This document shows positions 34,991 to 45,500 of a stretch of 64,000 nt of DNA, in pieces. Both the position numbers and the translations under genes were made by a program. Source of the stretch: Desmodesmus armatus (lineage: Eukaryota > Chlorophyta > Chlorophyceae > Sphaeropleales > Scenedesmaceae); assembly GCA_007449985.2 (NCBI GenBank), contig VIIQ02000112.1, positions 262,545-326,544 on the forward strand. The letters are read 5' to 3'. Position 1 is the first letter of the stretch. The number at the start of each line of letters is the position of its first letter. The notes beneath the pieces were generated by a model. The model was given only the letters and a program-made list of their open reading frames with translations, had not been told where the DNA came from and did no database searches.

Positions 34991-36022
34991 CACAGTGTGC
35001 CTGCGACAACCTTGCTCAAGCGGTACAGCAGCACACATTCCCAGTTACAGGCTGCTATGCTGTATTCAGCAGTCGTTGATATATGTTCAACCGCATAACA
35101 GGCAAATACAGCTGAAAAAACAGCAACCGTACAGTTACAGTAGATAAACAACTGCATCACTTCCATCAGCTGCTCCACACAACACTGCGCAGCTGGCATC
35201 TGCTGCTAAGGCGTTGCCATCGCAACACGCTTGCCAAGTGTTGCAGTTGCACCGCCAGCCCTGAACACAAGGCCTTTTCGTCCACAGACAGCGACTGCAC
35301 TGACACAGTCCCTGTCAGTCCGTTTAATCAAACTCCCTGATGCACTTGCAGTAATGGGGGCAGAAATGGTACACGCAGAAACATTCGCCGCCACATCAAC
35401 AGCATTGCCCACCAGGATTGAGCCGGTTGAAACACCAAGCTGGGGGAAACCCCGACCCCCATCAGTAGTTTGCACCACCTACACCAGATGATAGCCTAAT
35501 CCAACTCAAGACAGCAAGGGAGTCTTCATCAAACTCCTAAAGCAACATGACATCCACGTACAGAAGTGGGGAGTGAACAGCTAGGATCCAAACCATAGTA
35601 GCGTCCAAGCTGTGCCTGGTGCAGGGTTGCTGTGGTCACTAGCTTGAGGGGGAGGTCCGTCAGCTGCCTCCAGACAGCCTGTTCACCAGGGCAGCCCTGC
35701 GCAGCCACACAGAAACAAGCAGCAGCGGAAACAACGGCGGCGGTAGCAGCAGCGGTTTCAGCAACACATCAAAAGGATGATACTCAGCACAGAACTATGA
35801 CAGACTCGGCTGCAAACACAGTAACTTTGTGGAGTTTGCACGACGCAGGGACTTCATGCATGACATGCGTACTATATCATGAAGTCAGGCAGCCATGCAT
35901 GCAACGTTGGCATCACCCCAAGCTACCAAGGCCTGCACTGGCCTGCACTGCCATGCCATGTAGTACATAAACACACCCATGATTGCGACTTGTGCTGGCT
36001 AAGATAAAGCGCAGCACCTGAC
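33901..36022. other. intergenic, no clear gene
   Basis: Includes the unit-2 3' flank with short repeats (GTGCCTATCATA twice near 34285-34320). A minus-strand 90-residue frame (35206-35478, starting MVQTTDGGRGFPQ) is open on both strands and not recognised; I do not call it a gene. Confidence 0.4.
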
Positions 36023-37501
36023 CTAGCCTGCGGCAAGCTTCAGCTTCCGCTGCATGCTTGCCATGAGTCCACAGATCAGGCGCAGCAGCTGCTTGTGCTG
36101 CAGTCTTGCTGCAACCGCTGCTGTGAGGCGCGCCTTGCACACATCACCACCTTGCAGCAATCGTGCTGCTTCCGCATCTGCTGTGTTGCTATCGCACTGC
36201 ATCTGGTGCACCTGCAGCAGCTGTGACAGCAGTGCCTTCTGCCGCTGCTGTTGGGAAGCCGCCCGCTGCATCAACTCTGGCACTGTCATGGCTGAAACAT
36301 TACCCTTGAGTGAAGAAATGACCAGGCTGGCTGCCGCCACCACCTCCTGGCTACTACTGCTGCCACTGCCACGCGCATTCTCTATCGTGGCTTTGGCACG
36401 TAGCAGCATTAGGGCTTCCAGCACACCCTGCTGCAGCTCTTGAAACTCCTGCAGCTGCTGTTCCTGCTGCTGCTGCATAGCAGTGTTGCTGACTGTGTTT
36501 TGCTGTGCATCACCTGCTGGTGACTTTGTCTTGCCTGCCGGCGGTTCAAACAATGGGCCACGCGGCCTTGCACCACTGCTGCTGCTGGCTGCTGCTGGCG
36601 CCTTGGCTGCTGGTGATCCAAACAACCGGCCACGCGGCCTTGCGGTACTGCTGCTGCTGCTGCTGCTGCTGGCTGCTGCTGGCGCCTTGACTGCTGGCGA
36701 CTGGTCGACTGCTGCTGTCTTGGCTGCTGTCGTTCCAAACAGCGGGCCACGTGGCTTTCTGCCACTGCTGGTGCCGGCTGCTGCTGCTGTCACACGTGGG
36801 TGCCCAAAGATGCTGCCCCGCGGCCTCTTTACTGCCGCAGCTGCCGCTGACACGGGCATAGTTCCTGCTGCTGCTGCTGCTGCTTCTAGCCCCTCTGCTG
36901 CTGGCGCTGGCGCACTCGCTGCCGCTGCTGCTGGTAACTCTGTTGGAGCAGCTGCTGCTGTTGTCATCATGTGAGCAGCAGCCAGCGCATCATCATCTCC
37001 CAGCAGCTGCAGCAGAGCTTGGTCTAGCTCAACGCTCGTGCTGCATTTCAGCAGCTGTAGCTGGGCCTCGTTCTGCAGTGCTGCTGCCACTAGCCCCTGC
37101 AGCTGCACCCCGCTAGGCCCCTCGCCCTCGAAAAGTCCCTTCACTAATCCCTGCTCCCAAGTGCTGGGCAAGAGGGTCCTCGCCTTACCACCTGTGAGAG
37201 ACCGGGAGAGGGTAAAGTACCCCGCTAGCTTTCCTATGAAGGCCGCTTGAAGCTGTAACCGCAACTCCTGAGGAGGCGTGCACATATACTGCGCCAGCCC
37301 TGCCTGCTGAACAAACTTCTGCTGCGGCAAGTTATTGTCGGCTGCGAACTGGCTGGCATTTGACATGCCGGCGATGATTTTGGAGGCAAGGATATACTGC
37401 TCCTTGAGCAACACGGTGTCTGCAGGATGGCTGACTGGAAGGCTGTTGAGTAGTGTCAGCAGTTTTATCCCCAGCGGCCCAGTAATAAGGTACTGTATCT
37501 C
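36023..37501 (-). CDS. low-complexity protein with RPRGxLFG repeat (3' exon)
   Basis: A 492-residue open stretch with no in-frame ATG at its start. It begins after CTGCTGCAG at 37502 (EIQYLITGPLGIKLL), so 5' exons are missing from the model. Residues 1-170 look globular and helical. The middle is Ala/Ser-rich and holds four spaced motifs: KRPRGSIFGHP, RKPRGPLFGTT, ARPRGRLFGSP and ARPRGPLFEPP. The C-terminus is Gln-rich, then helical, ending MQRKLKLAAG. The repeated short linear motif could be a docking or nucleic-acid-binding element; that is inference. It lies just downstream of the SET gene on the same strand and could be its extension, but the intron phases I could test did not join. Confidence 0.6.
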   Translation of the reverse strand, partial: EIQYLITGPLGIKLLTLLNSLPVSHPADTVLLKEQYILASKIIAGMSNASQFAADNNLPQQKFVQQAGLAQYMCTPPQELRLQLQAAFIGKLAGYFTLSRSLTGGKARTLLPSTWEQGLVKGLFEGEGPSGVQLQGLVAAALQNEAQLQLLKCSTSVELDQALLQLLGDDDALAAAHMMTTAAAAPTELPAAAAASAPAPAAEGLEAAAAAAGTMPVSAAAAAVKRPRGSIFGHPRVTAAAAGTSSGRKPRGPLFGTTAAKTAAVDQSPAVKAPAAASSSSSSSSTARPRGRLFGSPAAKAPAAASSSSGARPRGPLFEPPAGKTKSPAGDAQQNTVSNTAMQQQQEQQLQEFQELQQGVLEALMLLRAKATIENARGSGSSSSQEVVAAASLVISSLKGNVSAMTVPELMQRAASQQQRQKALLSQLLQVHQMQCDSNTADAEAARLLQGGDVCKARLTAAVAARLQHKQLLRLICGLMASMQRKLKLAAG

Positions 37502-37920
37502 CTGCAGCAGTGGTCACATGCACAACAGGACAGAAAGACACGCGTACGGGGCAGTAGGGTCAGCATGGCCAACAGTCACACCTCCAGCCGGCATCTTGAA
37601 ATGCAAAGCAGCTGCTGAAATGGCTGCAAAACGAAATTTCCCGCCACACTTTGCTGATGGCAATTGAGAATACTTGTCAGTTGGATGGTTTGATAGGCTC
37701 CAGTGCAACCGAATACATGTGCAAATGCTTTGAACAGGGCTCAGCACAAGACATTCACCAGTTGCATGCATGTAGGGAAGTCGAGCAGTAGTGCTGGATG
37801 TGTCGTGGTGCTATCAAGGTTGAGATCGCACCAAAAAACATCCTCATCCGCCACAACATGTGCGCTCCATGGCTGTTGGCATGCTTTTCAAAGCGCGTCA
37901 TCCTCTGCACCTACACTGCT

Positions 37921-38722
37921 TCATGCAGTGCTACCCGCAGCAGCAAGCCATTCTGCATGTCTTCTTACCAACTCTTCTTCTCCCTTTGGACAGTGCACTC
38001 CCATTTCTGTCATAACATCACATGCAGCCCACGCAAGCACCCGCATATCCATCCCAGGTAGTGCCCAACACTGCGCTGACAGCACCAGATCTGGTCGCAC
38101 ACCAACATCAGGCAGCATGGGCGGTGAAGGTGGGCAGAACCCCCAGCTAGCCAGCATCGTCAAACTGCAGCTTTCTGTGTAGCTTATGGTAAGCTCAGAG
38201 GCTGCTGGGATGCCAGATCCATCTGGGGAAGCTGACACGATGAGCCTGCAAGGAGTGTAAATGAGAGAGGTAGTTTCAAGTGGTTCTGGGCACCATCCAC
38301 TCTGGACTGGCAGTATGAGCCACAACACATGCCACGTGCCTTCAGTGAAGTGTAATGAACAGGAGCCAGCCGCAAATATGCCGAACATGTTGGTGGTGCA
38401 GGGGTTGTAGGGCTACACATTGCAACACACAAGATCAGTTGCAACAACACATAAAGCACTGCTGCTGTCTACCGGCAAGTAGACCGTCTACTACGGTAGC
38501 AGTGCTTGTGTAGTACATGGCCAAACGCCCATGTAGTTGGCACTTACAGTTGACACTAACACCACTTACCCTTGGCTGTTGGATGCGTAAACGCAGTTCC
38601 AGTCGTCAGCGTGGTTCAGCAAGTCATAAATTGGTCGCAGTGCGGTGCCGCCATAACCTGTCCATTCGAATTGTGCAGCCCGAGTTTGTGCGACTGTTAT
38701 GGCCCAAAGCACGTCCAGCTCT

Positions 38723-38779
<57 letters not shown>

Positions 38780-39458
38780 GCAGCAGCAGCGTGTTGAAGT
38801 CACACTGACTAAGTGACGCTATTGTTGCGACGCGTGTCCACAGCACAACACATGTTGAGATGTGGGACAGATTGATGCACCTTCCCATCGGTGCTTAACA
38901 GTACTCCCAGACACTAAAAATGTGCATCACGTCTTTTCCTACACATGCACTGACAGAAGCATGCACGATGATGTCAACACTTGGAAAAGTCACTGACTCC
39001 CCCTGGACGAGTGTGCTGTCTACCAAAAGACCCTCCGAAAGCACACCTTCCTAACAAAGCAGCAGTACTACTGTAACAGCCTGAACCATGTAACAGTAAC
39101 AGTAGCCAGTAGCACACACTGCAAGTCCACCCAATGTGCATCATTACCTGTCTCAGCAAGCCGAAGAGGGCTGATGTCAGGGTTGGTAGATAGGAACTTG
39201 AAGGCGGCTGTGACTTGTCTGGCAACGTCGCCATTGTATAAGCTCATGTGCACCTGGGCATGCGGTGCAGAGCAGCCAGCCACATCAGCAGCACACATGT
39301 TAGTGTAACAGTTAGGTACACGCTGCTGCTGCTGCTGCTGATGATGATGAAGATGATGATGCCACAATGGATGAATCCAATGTCATCACTGTTGGGCGCA
39401 TGTGACTCCCCCTTGTAATGCTCCTGCTGTAGCTGTTGCAGCTATGACCTTTGCCCAG

Positions 39459-39510
<52 letters not shown>

Positions 39511-39573
39511 CCGCACAAAACAGCCTCACCTTGTAATGCTCCAGCTGTAGCTGCTGCAGCTCTGCTTCATTCC

Positions 39574-39610
<37 letters not shown>

Positions 39611-39697
39611 TGCCGCCGCACAATATAGCCTCACCTTGTAATGTTCCGTCTGTAGCTGCTGCAGCTCTGCTTCGATCCATGCTGCTGCCGCTGCCGC

Positions 39698-39731
<34 letters not shown>

Positions 39732-39915
39732 GCCGCCGCCTCATAGACAGCCTCACCTGATTTTGCTCCAGCTGTAGCTACTGCAGCTCTGCTTCGATCC
39801 GTGCTGCTGCCGCTGCCGCTGCCGCTGCCGCTGCTGCTGCTGCCGCCGCCGCCTCATAGAATAGCCTCACCTGATAATGCTCCAGCTGTAGCTGTTGCAG
39901 CTATGGCTCCTGCCC

Positions 39916-39954
<39 letters not shown>

Positions 39955-40493
39955 GTGGTGGTGATGGTGGTGGTGGTGGTGGTGGTGGTGGTGCTGCTGC
40001 TGCTGCTGCCACCGCACAGGACAGCCTCACCTTGTAATGCTCCAGCTGCAGCTGCTGAAGCTCCGCTTCGTTCCAGGTTCTAGCAGCAGTCAATGCCTCA
40101 AGGGGTGGCAGCAGAGCCAGCCAGGACCGCCAGAAGCTGCTGCTGCTGTGCTTACTGCGAAGGTATAGGATCCACGCTGCTAAGCGCGTGTTGTCTGGAA
40201 TGCATGTTGGCTCTGCAGTGTTAGTGCAGTTCATAACACAGTGCAAGTGTAGTGTGTAAGGGGCAGGAGCGGGGCTAGCGTTCCAGGCAGCAGCTGTGAT
40301 GAGGTTGCTGATGAACAAATGCTGCGACGCGGGCTATGCTGCTGCTGCTGCTGCTGCTACGGGAGAGAAGCTGAAACACAGCAATAACACAATGCGAAAT
40401 GCGCAATGTGCATCAGAGTCCGGTTAATACCCCCTCTGCACCTGCAAGAACACAATGAGTGCTGCTGTTAGTTCGCCATGCTGCTGCTGCTGC

Positions 40494-40532
<39 letters not shown>

Positions 40533-41316
40533 AGCAGCAATGAGTGAGCTGTCGTTGTCCATTGCAGAGAGCAGCTGAATACGATTTGTACCTCTTCCTT
40601 ACCTGCAAGGAAACGAGTGAGCGCCATTGGCAGCTGGCCATTCTGCTCCTCCCAAGGCATAAGGAACTGCTGCTGCCATGCGTCTATGGCCTCTTTTGGA
40701 GATCCTGTGTAGGGTGTGGCAGAGCAACAGTTCAGACGTTTAGGATTTAGATGAACCTCTTATAGCGATAACAGCTGTAGATGCATCAGGCTGCTTCTTT
40801 GTGCGAGTAACACTGCACATAGCATGTCGCTACTGCCTGTGCAGCGCAAGGTACAGGAGTATGTATCGACAGCATGCATGCATCACTGCATTGACAGCTG
40901 TTGCTGGCGTGCATCAGGCTGCTTCGCTAGGTAGCTAGGCCAGCAGGCTTGATAGCCCTGCTCTTGCTTGTGCACATCATTGACAGGCCAGACAGCTGTT
41001 GGCGCCACTGCAGGTTTTAGGTATCAGGTTGCAAGGCAGATCTACAGGCCTGAACCCTAAACCCACCTTGTTTGAGCACAACCAGGGCATTATGGTTTGG
41101 GAGCTGCAGCACGGTCTGGCCTGCTTCTATCCTGGCTCTTGCTGCCAGGCCGTTGCCCCATGGCTGCTCTAGTAGCTCTGCCAAGCACACTGGTGCTGCT
41201 GCCTGAAGCACTGCAAAGGCCGCCTGCTGCTGCTGCTGCTGACGGGCTGGTGAAGCGTTTGCAGTGTGCTGGGCGCATACAGTCACTCTTTGGCGACGCA
41301 GGCATGGCGCATTGGA

Positions 41317-41372
<56 letters not shown>

Positions 41373-41390
41373 CTGTGGCAACTCCAAGCG
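37921..41390 (-). CDS. SET-domain lysine methyltransferase (SETD3/6-Rubisco LSMT type)
   Basis: Exons on the minus strand: up to about 41390-41067 (5' end unresolved), 40704-40603, 40194-40031, 39253-39148, 38720-38570, 38245-37921. Phases fit throughout. The SET motifs appear in order: WGNGLAARARIEAGQTVLQL (G-x-G, S-adenosylmethionine binding), SPKEAIDAWQQQFLMPW, FWRSWLALLPPLEAL with WNEAELQQLQ (the split-SET insert typical of LSMT/SETD3/SETD6), LRPIYDLLNHADDW (the NHS-type motif, here NHA) and ELTISYTESCS (catalytic Tyr region). A shortened C-terminal part follows, ending either at TGA 37921 or at a donor near 37935. It would methylate lysine or histidine of a protein substrate. A poly-Ser/CTG tract precedes the first recognised motif. 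Confidence 0.8.
38724..38790 (-). repeat. (CTG)n tract forming the acceptor of a SET exon
   Basis: In gene sense this is about 20 CTG units ending CTGCAG, directly followed by the exon at 38720 (AGCTGGACGTGCTTTGG). The repeat supplies the polypyrimidine-like tract and the AG. Confidence 0.75.
39405..39912 (-). repeat. five decoy 3'-end copies of a SET exon
   Basis: Downstream of the exon at 40031-40194, the segment GCAGAGCTGCAGCAGCTACA ... CATTACAAG plus GTGAGGCT recurs with donors near 39870, 39757, 39634, 39531 and 39411 (the last has lost its GT). Units of ~100-165 bp are separated by CTG/CCG tracts. The two copies nearest 39540 and 39640 still read EAELQQLQ. Confidence 0.8.
39940..40005. 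repeat. CTG / GGT microsatellites in SET intron
   Basis: A CTG tract passes into a GGT tract (about 39955-39992) and back to CTG inside one decoy unit, showing strong local slippage. Confidence 0.8.
41318..41370 (-). repeat. (CAG)n tract encoding poly-Ser upstream of the SET domain
   Basis: About 17 CTG units on the plus strand. In the frame that continues into the SET domain they read as Ser. Confidence 0.7.
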
Positions 41391-42566
41391 GGTGTTGACC
41401 GTCTCAGGAGCATTTCAGCAGATCTGCTCTAGAGCTGTGCAGTGGAAGCGTGCCAGGGGTTGGCCTAGTGAGAGCCTGGCAACAGATGCAGTTCAGTGCC
41501 ACTGTGGCACTACACAAAGGCATGCGGGGCCTTGGTTCAGCACCCGGCGCTTTCGAAGCGGTTTCCGTTCACTTTGATCGGTTGTAAAACGACGCCGATC
41601 ACAGATTGGCAAACGAGGTCTCGACTGGGAGGGGAGGAAGGCAGATCAGTACTGGTGATCTGCGTTGACGGGACCACAGTCGTTTGAGAACCCCATGCTT
41701 GTGCAAAATTGCTAGATGAAATTTTACATATCGAATGCCAACTTGTCTTTGGCAATCAGGGTCTGCATGCCACTGGACATGGCTGTGTGACTCATTTTTA
41801 GTCATGCATGAGCATTGCAGCATCATCTGTTCATGCAAGCAGCATAATCATGTTCATGCAAGGAGTCCCACCAGTCATTGCAAGTCACTCAGTGCAACGA
41901 GCTGCTCATGACATCCTGACCCCGTGCAGGTAGTCAGGAGGATGGCAAAAAGGATCTTCATGCTGCTGCCTGCTCAAGCAAGCTTGCAGAACCCACACGT
42001 CCGAGTTCCCGCCTGACACCTTGACACACTGTACTGTATTTGTTGTTCTGTTGTTAAACAAATTTCAACACCTTGCTTCAACCTCCTCCCACAGCGACGT
42101 CCAAGCAAGGAGCAGCGAGGTTCGAGAATTCCTCTTGGTTTGAAACCAAAGTCAGCCACCACAAGCAACCTGAGCAGGAGCTTTACATGGTGCAGGGAAC
42201 AGCCTGCAAGCCAAACCTGCAGATAGTAGCTGAACGCAGCACCCACAAATGCATGAAGCTTGCGCATACGCGGTTGTTGACTTGTCACCAAAGCAGCAAA
42301 CACAGCTGTTGCACACAAAGTGACGCCTCTTTACACACCACACCAAGGCAGCCAACTCCCCACACCACCAGCAATATGCTCAACCCTGACAAAAGCCCAA
42401 GACGCCACATCTCGGAGCGATGAGCTGCAAAAGCACGACCTGCTATTAACTGCATTGACAAAACCCGGAAAGACCACCTCACACCACCCATCACAATGCT
42501 ACTTGCCCTCCCCACACCCCATGCTTCTCATTCCCCCTTACCAATCCACACCCCCCTCTGTGATCA
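41391..42566. other. intergenic region between SET and dynamin genes
   Basis: No gene supported. The first exon and promoter of the SET gene should lie here, but no confident start was found. A short telomere-like ACCCTAAACCC occurs just to the left, at 41053-41063. Confidence 0.4.
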
Positions 42567-45500
42567 TCAATGCTCCTCGATTTCCACCTGGAAAGCCTTC
42601 ACAGACGCCGGCCCCCCATCACCCCCAGCGCCACTCACGTCCACCTCTAGAATAGACGGCAAGCCGTCGCTGCCGCTGCCGCCGCTGCCATTGCTGCCAC
42701 TCACAACCGCCGCAACTGCTGCCGACGACCCCACCATAGCCAACCCCGTCGCGGACGCGATCTGTGCTGCGATATGCATGCTGGGGTGCCGCTCGGCACC
42801 GAATGCTGGCCGGCGGCCGCTGCTGCTGCCAATGTCACCAGAGGTCCCGAATGCGCCGCCGAAGCCCTCACGGGAGCCGGGTTTGGTGATCTGGTTGGGT
42901 GGTGCTGTCGCTGCGATGGATGATGCCAATTCACTGGGACGCTGTCAAGGGTGGAGCAGGCAGCCTGGGGGGGGGGGGGGGGCAGGGGGGCAGGGGGCAG
43001 CAGCAGCAGCAGCAGCAGAGCGCAACTTCAGCGGTCGCTGATGTGATAACACTCATAGTGTCTGCACTTGCTGGGGCTCGCGAATGTAACCCAGCCTCAC
43101 TGCAATGCGCCTACGGCAATTCCCCCCTTCTCAACCCACTTGCAGTGCCTCCACCACCGCCTATGCCTTGTTCTTGCCCCCCCCCCCCCCCCCAAAAAAA
43201 AAGAAAAACACCCCCCCCCTCACCCCCTCCAGCAACCCCCCCCCCCCCACCGTTTACAAACATACCTGCAGTGCTGCCTGTGCCTTGCTTCTAGCCTCCC
43301 CCCCAAACCATCCTCCTCCCCCCCCACCCCCGCCCCAAAATCCACCCACCGACCCCCCCCCCCCCCACACACACATGCAGCGCCTTGACTGCTGCCTTTG
43401 CCTTGCTCCTTGCCTCCACCCCCCCCCCCCCCCCCGCCCACGCCCACCCCCCGTGCACCCCACCCCCCCTGCAGTGCCCCCACACAGTTACCACCAATAC
43501 GACCCAACCCCCTTCACACCCAGACCCCCCCCCCCTCCCGCACCCCATGGGGGCACCAAAAAGTAATATCCCCTTCACACCTGTAGTGCCTCCACTGCTG
43601 CCTGTGCCTTACTCCTTGCCTCTGCACTGCACAACCAGCACCTCAACCCCTCCCCATTCAGACCCCCCCCCTCCCCGGGGGCCTGGGGCCCACCAACCAC
43701 ACACGCATGACTCTCCTTGTAGGGTCACATTTGTGCCTGATAGAGTTTGCTTGCTTGTGACTTGCATGTGCGCTGTAGGCTAGCTATATATATGTATGCT
43801 GTATGTCTATCACGTACCTGTAGTGCCTCCACTGCTGCCTGTGCCTTGCTCCTTGCCTCTGCACTCCACCAACAGAACCCCCTCCCCATTTCAGACCCAC
43901 ATGGGGGCCCCAAGGGCGCCCAAGACTGACGACCCCCCCCCCCCACACACACACACACACCTGCAGTGCCTCCACCGCTGCCTGTGCTTTGCTCCTTGCC
44001 TCTGCCACATCATCACGCTCAGCAAGCAACTCCTCAGCTAGGGAGTCCCTATTGAGTGTGGCACAGCAGCAGAGCAACCGGTGACACACATTCAGTAAAG
44101 TGTGTTACACAGAGCATAATAATGGAAGAGTCCCTGTGGGAGCGGCAGCAGAGCAAAAGTGACGCACAGCTACGCCAGGAAGTATTGCACTCATCACGAC
44201 GATGTGCTGCCATTGGCCTCCATCCACACAGGGCATTCATACTCACCCCCCCCCCCCCATCCCTTGCCCCCCTCCCACACACAGGCACATGTTCATCTCT
44301 GTAGAATGAAATCTCCTCATCTCTGCCCCCCCTACACAAATGTGTGTGACGAAACACACTTGGCGAGACTGGCCTGTCATCAATACGACTGTTCAGGTCC
44401 AGCAAGACAGGTACCTTGCTGGATGCAAACCATGTATGAACCCACCTGTAGCGTTGTGCGATGAGGTGCTGCTGCAATCATCCCCCCCTACACACCCCAC
44501 AACCATCACCACTACCCTGTGTGCCTTGCTCCCCCCCCCCTCTCACACAAAAACACCACCCAAACCCAAGCCTACTGGATTTTGCAGCCCCACCTGTAGA
44601 GTTGTGCGATGAGGTGTTGCTGCAATCATCCCCCCCTACACACCCCACAACCATCACCACTACCCCGTGTGCCTTGCTCCCCCCCCTCTCACACAAAAAC
44701 ACCACCAAAACCCAAGCCTACTGGATTTTGCAGCCCCACCTGTAGAGTTGTGCGATGAGGTGTTGCTGCAATCATCCCCCCCTACACACCCCACAACCAT
44801 CACCACTACCCCGTGTGCCTTGCCCCCCCCCTCTCACACAAAAACACCACCCAAACCCAAGCCTACTGGATTTTGCAGCCCCACCTGTAGAGTTGTGCGA
44901 TGAGGTGTTGCTGCAATCATCCCCCCCTACACACCCCACAACCATCACCACTACCCCGTGTGCCTTGCTCCCCCCCCCCTCTCACACAAAAACACCACCC
45001 AAACCCAAGCCTACTGGATTTTGCAGCCCCACCTGTAGAGTTGTGCGATGAGGTGTTGCTGCAATCATCCCCCCCTACACACCCCACAACCATCACCACT
45101 ACCCCGTGTGCCTTGCCCCCCCCCCTCTCACACAAAAACACCACCCAAACCCAAGCCTACTGGATTTTGCAGCCCCACCTGTAGAGTTGTGCGATGAGGT
45201 GTTGCTGCAATCATCCCCCCCTACACACCCCACAACCATCACCACTACCCCGTGTGCCTTGCCCCCCCCCCCCTCTCACACAAAAACACCACCCAAACCC
45301 AAGCCTACTGGATTTTGCAGCCCCACCTGTAGAGTTGTGCGATGAGGTGCTGCTGCAATCATCCCCCCCTACACACCCCACAACCATCACCACTACCCCG
45401 TGTGCCTTGCTCCCCCCCCCTCTCACACAAAAACACCACCCAAACCCAAGCCTACTGGATTTTGCAGCCCCCACCTGTAGAGTTGTGCGATGAGGTGCTG

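Noticed and set aside
35206..35491. Overlapping open frames on both strands of 86-90 residues
   Set aside because: No homology recognised, no partner exons; could be chance.
37514..37771. Minus-strand frame with HFKMPAG between the SET gene and the RPRGxLFG gene
   Set aside because: A phase test shows it cannot join the two open regions in frame with the splice sites visible.
43105..43566. Pro-rich open frame on the plus strand (cell-wall-protein-like)
   Set aside because: Translation of poly-C runs and decoy exon copies. No signal peptide, no splice structure, antisense to the dynamin gene.
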